A DNA stretch of 64,000 nt from contig NZ_PYFT01000001.1 in the NCBI RefSeq assembly GCF_003023845.1, positions 186,001 through 250,000 on the forward strand, in the 5' to 3' direction. Shown in pieces: positions 42,478 to 49,618 of the stretch. Position 1 is the stretch's first letter. Every line of letters starts with the position of its first letter. This DNA comes from Adhaeribacter arboris. GTDB lineage: Bacteria > Bacteroidota > Bacteroidia > Cytophagales > Hymenobacteraceae. The position numbers and the translations under genes were made by a program. The notes beneath the pieces were generated by a model that was given only the letters and a program-made list of their open reading frames with translations, was not told the DNA's origin and searched no databases.

Positions 42478-43479
42478 ATGGCTATGATGAAGTTTTTAGT
42501 AGCGGCTTTGTGTTTGTTAGCAGCAGTGTCTGTAAGCAATTCTTATGCGATTGCAACTCCTCTTGATTCGATAAAAATAATTGCTAATGGTAATAAATTG
42601 ATCCGGCACCAAGTGCAGGCCAAAGAAACCATTTTTTCTGTGGCCCGGAAATATGGCGTAACCGTAACCAAAATAAAGCAAACAAATCCGGGATTAACCA
42701 CGCTACTGGTAGGTCAGGTAATTTTCGTTCCAGTGGCAACCGCCACGGGTAATCCATCTAAAACAATTAACGTAACGAAAACGCCGGTTAAAAAAGAAAA
42801 TAAAACTGCGCCCGTATCTCCTACAATTGGTGGTCCGGTTTTGTTCGATGGGCAAGGAAACCAGGTCCATAAAGTAGATAGCAAACAAACTTTATTTTCA
42901 ATTGCCCGCTTGTATAATGTGCGTATTGCCGACCTTAAAAAATGGAATAATCTGCCGGACGATAACGTGCACGATAACCAGACGTTAATTGTGAAGCCCC
43001 AGGCCTCTTCTGGAAAAGCAATAGCCAATTCTCCGGTAGAACCCGTCATTCCCGTTAAACCTGAAACAACAGCTGTAACTCAAACGCCGGTGGTAGTTTC
43101 CCGGCCCGAAACCATACCCGTCGATCATACAGCGGTACGCCGCGAAGATAGCATAAGAGCGGCTGCGCCCCGGGAAACTTTTTCGAGGGTAACGGAAAGT
43201 GGTTTGGCCGAATTAATCAGCGAAGGAAAATCGGGTAATAAATACTTGGCCTTGCATAAAACCGCTCCCGTAGGCTCCTTTATAAACGTTCGTAACCTGA
43301 TGAATAATCAAGCAGTTTCGGTTCGGGTAATCGGTAAATTGCCCGATATTGGTTCGAATGAAAAAGTAGTGGTGAAGGTTTCGAAACGGGCTTATCAACG
43401 CTTGGGAGCTTTGGATAACCGCTTTATGGTGGAAGTGCAATACGAGGTAGCTGATAAAGTTTTATCTTCGAACCAGTAA
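42478..43479 (+). CDS. Exported LysM protein with C-terminal DPBB-like domain, copy 1
   Basis: 333 residues: signal peptide (FLVAALCLLAAVSVSNSYA), LysM 1 at about 40-80 (RHQVQAKETIFSVARKYGV), LysM 2 at about 125-170 (HKVDSKQTLFSIARLYNV), a Pro/Thr/Val linker, and a C-terminal RlpA-like double-psi beta-barrel at about 240-330 (YLALHKTAPVGSFINVRN, VSVRVIGKLPDI, VVKVSKRAYQRLGA). Predicted periplasmic peptidoglycan-binding protein. Whether the barrel cleaves glycan, as some RlpA proteins do, is unclear: the catalytic Asp/His pair of RlpA is not obvious. Paralogue of the gene at 43851. Confidence 0.87.
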   Translation: MAMMKFLVAALCLLAAVSVSNSYAIATPLDSIKIIANGNKLIRHQVQAKETIFSVARKYGVTVTKIKQTNPGLTTLLVGQVIFVPVATATGNPSKTINVTKTPVKKENKTAPVSPTIGGPVLFDGQGNQVHKVDSKQTLFSIARLYNVRIADLKKWNNLPDDNVHDNQTLIVKPQASSGKAIANSPVEPVIPVKPETTAVTQTPVVVSRPETIPVDHTAVRREDSIRAAAPRETFSRVTESGLAELISEGKSGNKYLALHKTAPVGSFINVRNLMNNQAVSVRVIGKLPDIGSNEKVVVKVSKRAYQRLGALDNRFMVEVQYEVADKVLSSNQ

Positions 43480-43850
43480 ATTCCCGGTTATTCGTTTAAC
43501 CTTGCTACTAACACAAGTATTTCTCTTTCCAAAAAGGGTAACCATTTTCGAGCGGCGGGTAAAGCTTAATAGGAGAACTTGTTTATTTTAATTTGTACCT
43601 AAGATTATTTTCCAGCGCCTATTCTTTAACAAAATTCTTCGTTAGTCATAGAGAATTATATTCTCCATCTTTTATAAATTTTCTTTCCTCTCTCTGTGAG
43701 TTAATAGCCATTCCGTACGGGTTTTGTTGATAAGAATGTTGATAATTCTTTCTAAAAAAAAGACCCCAGCAAGGGAAGTTAGTTTTTTTATCCGGGCCGA
43801 AAAGTTAAATTTGAAATAAGAAAGAAACGTCAGCTCGTTAAGATAGGAAT
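43480..43850. other. Intergenic region between the LysM paralogues
   Basis: 371 bp, AT-rich. The only recognisable signal is TAAATTTG at 43807-43814, a TAnnTTTG match 36 bp before the second LysM gene. No gene was found. Confidence 0.5.
43807..43814 (+). promoter_or_regulatory. -7 element TAAATTTG of the second LysM gene
   Basis: Matches TAnnTTTG, 36 bp upstream of the ATG at 43851; the -33 position is T-rich but lacks an exact TTTG. Suggests the two LysM genes are transcribed separately. Confidence 0.4.
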
Positions 43851-44858
43851 ATGATTAAAGGTTTTTTGGCCGCCGTTTTTACGTGCGGTTTCATTCAGGT
43901 TTCCCAAGCCGCCATTCCGGCAGTAGTAGATTCAGTAGGTACAGTTGTTAAAAATGGTAAAACCTTTACCGTTCATAAAGTAGCCCCTAAAGAAACAATT
44001 TATGCTTTGGCGCGTCGCTACGGTATTTCCGTTACGCAGGTACAACAAGCTAACCCCGGCGTAACTTCCTTAGTGGTAGGGCAAACCGTATTTGTGCCTA
44101 GTCGCGGTAAAGCTAATTCTGCTGAAAGTACATCATCGGTAATTAGTCAACAAAAAGAAGCTTCTGCATCGGTAGCTATCGTACCCACTAGTCCCGGTAT
44201 AACTAACCCTGCAACAGCCAACAATGGTAACAATAAGGTACACCAGGTAGGAGCTCGCCAAACTTTATTTGCGATTGCCCGGCTATATAACGTAAGTACC
44301 ACTGATCTTAAAAAATGGAATAATTTAACTTCCGATGATCTGCAGGAAGGGCAGACCTTAGTGGTGACTCCCCCCGGTAATAGTTCTGTAACAAGTACTC
44401 TTAATACTGTTGCTATAGCGGATAAAAATGAAGATAAAGTTGCAACCACGGTACCTGCTTCTGCTCCAACCACCAGCCCCAAGCCGGTAATTCGTCGGGA
44501 AGAAATTAAATCGGCTACCGCTTCGGTGGCAACCCGGGATAATTCCGAGGTAAAAGAAGAACGCACGGAAACCCGGTATACGGAAAATTTAAGCCGGATT
44601 TCGGAAAGCGGAATGGCAGAAGTAATGGACAAAGCAGAAGGAAATAAATACCTGGCTTTACATAAAACCGCGCCGGTGGGGACCATTTTACAGGTGAAAA
44701 ATACCTTGAATAATCAAAGTGTGTACGTGCGGGTAAGTGGTAAATTACCGGAAAACAGTACCAGCGATAGAGTAATTATTCGGGTTTCAAAACGGGCTTA
44801 TCAGAAATTGGCCGCTACGGATAGCCGCTTCCAGGTGGAAGTGAACTATATGCCTTAA
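43851..44858 (+). CDS. Exported LysM protein with C-terminal DPBB-like domain, copy 2
   Basis: 335 residues, same plan as copy 1: signal peptide (FLAAVFTCGFIQVSQAA), LysM 1 (FTVHKVAPKETIYALARRYGI), LysM 2 (HQVGARQTLFAIARLYNVS), a Ser/Thr/Val linker and the barrel (YLALHKTAPVGTILQVKN, VYVRVSGKLPE, IIRVSKRAYQKLAA). Homology runs over the whole length, with the linker diverged most. The two probably arose by tandem duplication; the intervening 371 bp has its own -7 element. A terminator follows. Confidence 0.87.
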   Translation: MIKGFLAAVFTCGFIQVSQAAIPAVVDSVGTVVKNGKTFTVHKVAPKETIYALARRYGISVTQVQQANPGVTSLVVGQTVFVPSRGKANSAESTSSVISQQKEASASVAIVPTSPGITNPATANNGNNKVHQVGARQTLFAIARLYNVSTTDLKKWNNLTSDDLQEGQTLVVTPPGNSSVTSTLNTVAIADKNEDKVATTVPASAPTTSPKPVIRREEIKSATASVATRDNSEVKEERTETRYTENLSRISESGMAEVMDKAEGNKYLALHKTAPVGTILQVKNTLNNQSVYVRVSGKLPENSTSDRVIIRVSKRAYQKLAATDSRFQVEVNYMP

Positions 44859-44883
44859 GCAATTGCAGCTTTTTAAATTCTAC

Positions 44884-44933
44884 TAACTCTGCCTAAACTT
44901 CTATTTTGGAGGTTTTAGCAGAGTTATTTTTTT
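44884..44933 (+). terminator. Intrinsic terminator after second LysM gene
   Basis: TAACTCTGCCTAAA pairs with TTTTAGCAGAGTTA (44913-44926) with one bulged C, followed by a run of seven Ts. Confidence 0.8.
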
Positions 44934-44953
44934 GATTTTAATTTAAATTAACT

Positions 44954-45733
44954 ATGCTGTTATTTCAGGAGCTGTATGAGTTACTCGAACAAAATTACGA
45001 AAAGTTTAACCGGCCCCATTTTATTTCGGACGATCCGATTTCTATTCCGCACCGGTTTTCCCGGAAGCAGGACATTGAGATTAGTGGTTTGTTTGCGGCA
45101 ATACTGGCCTGGGGGCAAAGAAAAACGATTATAACTAAATGTGCTGAGCTCATGCAACGGTTTGATTCGGCGCCCTATGATTTTATCAAAAACCACCAGG
45201 ACTCCGACTTGAAAGCTTTGTTAGGCTTTAAACACCGGACTTTTAACGATACCGATCTGTTGTATTTGGTTTATTTTCTGCACCAATTCTACCTGCAGCA
45301 CGACTCCCTGGAACTGGCTTTTGTAGGTTCTGATCCTATCAAAATTCAGAATCAAAAAGACCGGTTAGAATATTTTCACAATCTGGTTTTTTCTTTACCC
45401 GAATCGCCCTCTCGTACTCGAAAACATATTTCTACTCCTGCCCGCAAATCGGCTTGTAAACGAATGAATATGTATTTGCGCTGGATGGTGCGCCAAGATA
45501 AGAAAGGAGTTGATTTTGGTCTTTGGCAATACATGCAGCCTGCCGACTTAATTTGCCCCTGCGATGTACACGTGGACCGGGTAGCCCGCCGCTTAGGTTT
45601 AATTACCCGGCCGCAAACCGATTGGCAAACCGCCGTTGAACTTACCGCTAAACTTCAGGAATTTGACCTGACAGATCCCGTAAAGTACGATTTTGCTTTG
45701 TTTGGTTTGGGCTTAGAAGAACGTTATGGGTGA
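44954..45733 (+). CDS. TIGR02757 (DUF2400) family protein
   Basis: 259 residues. Diagnostic segments: ISDDPISIPHRFSRKQDIEISGLFAAILAWGQRKTII near the N-terminus, FKHRTFNDTDLLYLVYFL, ACKRMNMYLRWMVRQDKKGVDFGLW, and PCDVHVDRVARRLGLI, a helix-hairpin-helix-like region that recalls DNA glycosylase folds (LNMYLRWMVR, then DVHVDRVARR). Function is not established; a DNA- or nucleotide-linked activity is inference from the HhH-like motif. Conserved in Bacteroidota and some other phyla. Confidence 0.9.
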   Translation: MLLFQELYELLEQNYEKFNRPHFISDDPISIPHRFSRKQDIEISGLFAAILAWGQRKTIITKCAELMQRFDSAPYDFIKNHQDSDLKALLGFKHRTFNDTDLLYLVYFLHQFYLQHDSLELAFVGSDPIKIQNQKDRLEYFHNLVFSLPESPSRTRKHISTPARKSACKRMNMYLRWMVRQDKKGVDFGLWQYMQPADLICPCDVHVDRVARRLGLITRPQTDWQTAVELTAKLQEFDLTDPVKYDFALFGLGLEERYG

Positions 45734-45817
45734 AGGTAATTTTTGTAAGATAAAGGTTTAGAATGGATTCTTTTCAAGTCTTCTAGGAGTGGTGCTGAAA
45801 CACTACAATAGTAATAT

Positions 45818-45857
45818 AAAGAAAATGCCGACTGTGAGTGCAGCCGGCATTTTCTTT
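45818..45857. terminator. Bidirectional terminator
   Basis: AAAGAAAATGCCG (45818-45830) and CGGCATTTTCTTT (45845-45857), perfect 13-bp arms with A/T flanks, between the convergent TIGR02757 and DUF4097 genes. Confidence 0.85.
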
Positions 45858-45879
45858 TATGTAAATTTTATATTTAAAG

Positions 45880-46817
45880 CTACATCCGGTAAGAAAGTTC
45901 GGTGGTACCGCCGGAAGTACTCATTTTTACCGGGATACCGCCTCCGTTTACAGTACCCTTTACCCGCCGAGTATCCGAAGTGCCATTAAAATTAGTTAAA
46001 GCGGTTTTTACCCGATTACCTTCTAAATCTAGGTCTAGACCTTTGCCGCCGGGAATGGTAGCGTGTACGGAGCCGCCGCTGGTTTCTAAAGTAAGATATT
46101 TACCTAAGCGTTGTACATCTGCGTGGATGCTGCCCCCGCTGGTATGAGCATTGATATCGCCGGCTACCTTATCTAGGTGAATGCTGCCCCCGCTGGTATG
46201 TACTTTCAGGCTGCCGTTGGCATCGTCGATGTTGATGGAGCCGCCACTGGTTTGGGCATCCAGGGAACCTTGGTAATTAGCCAGGTCAATGCTGCCGCCG
46301 GAGGTATTGGCGTCCATGTTGCCTTTAATGTTTTTAAAGCTAAGGCTACCTCCACTGGTTTGTACTGTTTGTTCCCCGGTAACGGATTCCAGGCTAATAC
46401 TGCCGCCGCTGGTGCGCAGGTTGCAGGCCATTTGCTGCGGCACTTGAATCTCAAAACCAATGCTTAAGTTATTTTCATTGTTCCAGCTTCTTTCTTTGCG
46501 TTCGGCAATAGCATAAATAGTATTACCTTCCTGGCGAACGTCGATGGTGTATTTGGCTAAGGCTTCGGGGAAGGTGCTTCCAGGCGACGCTTCCAGTTAG
46601 CAGGGGTAACAAAAACCTTTACTTTTACCTGGTCGCCCGAACCACCCGTAACTTTAATGCTGCCACCCGAAGTTTTGGCTTGCAGTTTACCCGCTCCGGT
46701 TAGGCTAAATTCTTTTACCAAGTAAGGTTTTTTATCGTCGGCTAAGCTTTTGAATGCCGTAATTATACCGACAAACGCGAAGATCAGAATTAAGAAAATT
46801 CCTGTAGTTTTTTTCAT
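45880..46817 (-). pseudogene. DUF4097-type beta-solenoid protein, frameshifted
   Basis: Signal or anchor and first strands (MKKTTGIFLILIFAFVGII, then FSLTGAGKLQAKTSGGSIKV) are encoded at 46557-46817 and stop after PANWKRRLEAPSPKP. In another frame the sequence continues GSTFPEALAKYTIDVRQE and runs without interruption to 45880, so one gene of about 310 codons is split by an indel near 46575-46605. The C-terminal part has striking 18-residue repeats, each starting TSGGS (five exact 18-mers, then looser copies), typical of the right-handed beta-helix DUF4097/adhesin family on the Bacteroidota envelope. Function unknown. The break may be a lesion or a consensus error. Confidence 0.78.
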
Positions 46818-47315
46818 AGCAGTTTAAATTTAAGAGTGATTAAATGAGTAGATGTTGCTTAGATGTAGAAGGTTGCCTGATTACACAAATTCCTTTGATT
46901 ATTAGTTGGGTAATAATAGAAGCTGCTAAAACAAGGTTAATACAAAACTGACCAGTATCGGCAAATAGTTAAAAATAAAAATAACAAACTTAAAATCAGC
47001 CGAATCTAGATTTCTCCTGTCCAGAAATTTACAAAAAATAAGGAATAATGGCAGTTTTTTAATTCGAAAACTTTAACCGGAGAATTAAATTGTAAGTTTA
47101 TTAAATGAGCAGTGATTGCTGGTTGGGAAATATTGAAGACTGCCTATAAAAACTGGTGGAAAGTTCACGACGGTATGCCGATTAGAAAGAGTTGTTTTCT
47201 GATTTTTGGGAAGAGTTTTTGAAATATTAACGATATTAAGCAGTAATAACTTGCTTCTTTTGCATGGTAAATAAAAATTAGCCAGTTTAGTCGCAGGAAA
47301 ATTAAATTAAAATCT
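46818..47315. other. Intergenic region, 498 bp
   Basis: AT-rich spacer upstream of both the DUF4097 gene (minus) and the NadR-like kinase (plus). No clear promoter, repeat or gene was recognised. Confidence 0.45.
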
Positions 47316-47840
47316 TTGCCCGAAAAAACACTTACGATTGGCATAACCGGACCAGAATCTACGGGTAAATCTACCTTAGCCGAGCAACTAGCAAATTATT
47401 ACGGAGCCGTGTGGGTGCCGGAATACGCCCGGGCATACTTAGCTGATTTACAGAGGCCTTACACGCAGGCCGATGTAGAAAAGATAGCAGTGGAACAGCT
47501 AGACCGGATGAATAAAGCTCTAAAACCAGCACCAAAACTCGTTTTCTATGATACCGAATTATTAGTTTTAAAAATTTGGCTGGAAAATGCCTATGGAACT
47601 AGTCCGGCTTGGCTGCGCCAGGCTCTTCACCAACAGAATATAGATTTGTACTTACTAATGGACGTAGATTTACCTTGGGAACCCGATCCGCAACGCGAAC
47701 ATCCTCATTTACGCCAATTCTTTTATGATTGGTACCAGCGCGAATTGCTAGCTCTTAAATTAAACTTCGTGACAATTTCCGGATCTTATACTGCCCGGTT
47801 CGAAGCTGCCCGCCAACAAATAGATAAACTTTTAATTTAG
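47316..47840 (+). CDS. NadR-like P-loop kinase (AAA_28)
   Basis: 174 residues from a TTG start (47316). Walker A TGPESTGKST at residues 11-20 and the lid/substrate region EYARAYLADLQRPYTQADVE match the ribosylnicotinamide-kinase-like domain of NadR; YDTELLVLKIWLE and LLMDVDLPWEPDPQRE follow as in that family. The N-terminal adenylyltransferase domain of full NadR is absent. Stand-alone versions in Bacteroidota are often linked to vitamin transporters (PnuC/PnuT); here a thiamine-controlled TonB receptor is 1.6 kb downstream but separated by other genes. Substrate uncertain. Confidence 0.85.
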   Translation: MPEKTLTIGITGPESTGKSTLAEQLANYYGAVWVPEYARAYLADLQRPYTQADVEKIAVEQLDRMNKALKPAPKLVFYDTELLVLKIWLENAYGTSPAWLRQALHQQNIDLYLLMDVDLPWEPDPQREHPHLRQFFYDWYQRELLALKLNFVTISGSYTARFEAARQQIDKLLI

Positions 47841-47922
47841 AATTAAGTCACTCATAATTTTCAAGGTAAATATTTTAAAGAAGACTACCCAGTCGAGATT
47901 TAAATTTATTGCGGATAACGTA

Positions 47923-47950
47923 AAACTTACAACTTTAAACTTACAACCTC
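47923..47950 (+). repeat. Heptamer tract before aldose epimerase
   Basis: Four 7-mers AAACTTA, CAACTTT, AAACTTA, CAACCTC, ending 2 nt before the ATG at 47953. Confidence 0.6.
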
Positions 47951-47952
47951 TT

Positions 47953-48825
47953 ATGCATACTCTTCAAAACGGTACTTTCCAGATTGGCGTGCAGGAACAA
48001 GGCGCAGAATTGTGCAGTTTTAAAAATAACCAGAATAATCTAGAGTATATTTGGCAAGCTGATCCGGCTATTTGGGCGCGGCACGCCCCGGTATTGTTCC
48101 CCACTGTGGGTAAGCTAAAAGATAACCGCTACACTTACCAGGGTAATGCTTACACTTTGCCGCAGCACGGTTTTGCCCGGGATTATTCCTTTGCTTTAGA
48201 AAGTAAAACGGAAAATTCTTTAACTTTTCTCCTGCAACAGTCAGAAGCTACTTTAACTAATTATCCTTTTTCGTTCCGGCTTTACATAAGTTATCGTTTA
48301 CAAGAAAATGCTTTAACCATTGCTTACTGCGTGGAGAATCCGGGCGATAGTATTTTATTTTTTTCGCTGGGAGCGCACCCAGGCTTTACTTGTCCTTTAT
48401 TCCCGGATGAAAAATTTTCGGATTATTACCTGCAATTTGAACATCCGGAAGCCTTAGAAAGGTATTTACTCGAGCAAGGTTTGCAGAACGGCCAAACGGA
48501 AGCAGTGCTATTGGAAAATGATTCTCAGCTGCCGCTGAATTATGAATTATTCGAGAAAGATGCTATTGTTTTAAAAAATCTTCGTTCCGAAAAAATCTCT
48601 TTGCGCAGCCGCCACCACGAACACGGGTTAGATTTCGTATTTAAAGGCTTCCCGTATTTCGGCATCTGGACAAAAGAAAAAAATGCGCCTTTTATTTGCT
48701 TGGAACCATGGCACGGCATTGCCGATTCTATAAACAGTTCCGGTGACCTCACCGAAAAAGAAGGTATAATATCATTGCCTCCTTCTAAGAATTTTACCTG
48801 CGAGTACAGTATTGTGGTAAGGTAA
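47953..48825 (+). CDS. Aldose 1-epimerase family protein
   Basis: 290 residues with the galactose-mutarotase-like beta-sandwich: QEQGAELCSFKNNQNNLEYIW, PVLFPTVGKLKDNRYTY, YTLPQHGFARD (first conserved His), FFSLGAHPGFTCPL (second His) and CLEPWHGIADS near the C-terminus with the catalytic Glu. This is the LacX/YeaD-like branch, probably acting on hexoses or hexose phosphates. Preceded by a heptamer tract and followed by a strong terminator, so likely a single-gene transcript. Confidence 0.92.
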   Translation: MHTLQNGTFQIGVQEQGAELCSFKNNQNNLEYIWQADPAIWARHAPVLFPTVGKLKDNRYTYQGNAYTLPQHGFARDYSFALESKTENSLTFLLQQSEATLTNYPFSFRLYISYRLQENALTIAYCVENPGDSILFFSLGAHPGFTCPLFPDEKFSDYYLQFEHPEALERYLLEQGLQNGQTEAVLLENDSQLPLNYELFEKDAIVLKNLRSEKISLRSRHHEHGLDFVFKGFPYFGIWTKEKNAPFICLEPWHGIADSINSSGDLTEKEGIISLPPSKNFTCEYSIVVR

Positions 48826-48934
48826 TAACCATTGCACAAAGGTAGAAGTAGACGACATTCTATGTCTAGCTGGTGACAGAAATGGAAGTTTAAAAATTAA
48901 AAGAGAATTTTCCTAAACCAGCTTACCTATAAAT

Positions 48935-48983
48935 AAAAAAGCTTTTGCTCTGATATTTACTTATCAGGGCAAAAGCTTTTTTT
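48935..48983 (+). terminator. Intrinsic terminator after aldose epimerase
   Basis: AAAAAAGCTTTTGC and GCAAAAGCTTTTTT outer arms, inner stem CTGATA/TATCAG, T run at the right end. Also usable from the minus strand. Confidence 0.88.
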
Positions 48984-49012
48984 AATAGCCGTTCGAAATT
49001 TTTTTAGGAATA

Positions 49013-49267
49013 TTAGGAATATATTAATACACCATCTTCCCGCACAAAAATGCGGGGAGCCGGTTTATTATAGTCCGGTTCAAAATCACTTACTGGTAAA
49101 GAAATGCCCGGTGGTAAGTCCAGGTCCGGTAAATCTAGCCCTATGGGTTCGCCACCATCATCATCACTGCCTTCGGAAGAAGGTCTATTGTATTTCCGGC
49201 GGGGCATTACAATAAAATACGCCAGTATAGTAAGCACCGCAAAGGTATAAAGTAGTGAAATTAACAT
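49013..49267 (-). CDS. Small single-pass membrane protein, acidic tail
   Basis: 84 residues: one N-terminal transmembrane helix (LISLLYTFAVLTILAYFIVM), a short basic stretch (PRRKYNRP), then an acidic, Asp/Pro-rich cytoplasmic tail (SDDDGGEPIGLDLPDLDLPP). No known domain. Composition and clean ATG start suggest a real gene. Proximity to the thiamine riboswitch on the opposite strand looks incidental. Confidence 0.6.
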   Translation of the reverse strand: MLISLLYTFAVLTILAYFIVMPRRKYNRPSSEGSDDDGGEPIGLDLPDLDLPPGISLPVSDFEPDYNKPAPRIFVREDGVLIYS

Positions 49268-49429
49268 AATATTTAGTCACTATTAAAGGTTAAGCTGCAT
49301 TTATAAGGCCATAATGGTGTAACGTAATACCTAACGAGAGGTTCTTCAATTCCAGGCTGATTCTGAACATTTTTCCAACCCAAAATCTGGATAACAATAT
49401 AACAAATAAAAAGTAAATAAGATATAAAA

Positions 49430-49460
49430 TTTGTAATAAAAAAAAATGCCGCTACCTTTG
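49430..49460 (+). promoter_or_regulatory. Promoter of the thiamine riboswitch transcript
   Basis: TTTG (49430-49433), 19-nt spacer, TACCTTTG (49453-49460): a complete Bacteroidota-type promoter. Transcription should begin around 49467, exactly where the riboswitch starts. Confidence 0.8.
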
Positions 49461-49467
49461 AGGTAGT

Positions 49468-49546
49468 TTAGGGGTGCCTTATCATATCGGGCTGAGATCA
49501 TACCCATTGAACCTGATCCGGGTAATGCCGGCGAAGGGAAACACGG
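49468..49546 (+). ncRNA. TPP riboswitch (THI element)
   Basis: Conserved core visible: GGGGTGCC, GGCTGAGATCATACCC, GAACCTGATCCGGGTAATGCC and GGCGAAGGGAAAC. This is the standard thiamine-pyrophosphate aptamer order (P1-P2-P3-P4-P5). It precedes a TonB-dependent receptor by 73 nt and should lower its expression when thiamine is plentiful. Confidence 0.96.
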
Positions 49547-49618
49547 TTTTTCTTTTTTAGCTTTCTGTTTATCAGGCATTCCTGCTATTGTCTAGTTTAT
49601 TTAAATTCTTTCAGCAGG

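Noticed and set aside
45880-46460. CRISPR-like regularity in the DNA of the TSGGS repeats
   Set aside because: The periodicity is 54 bp and coding, with the repeat and spacer both translated in frame; it is a protein repeat.
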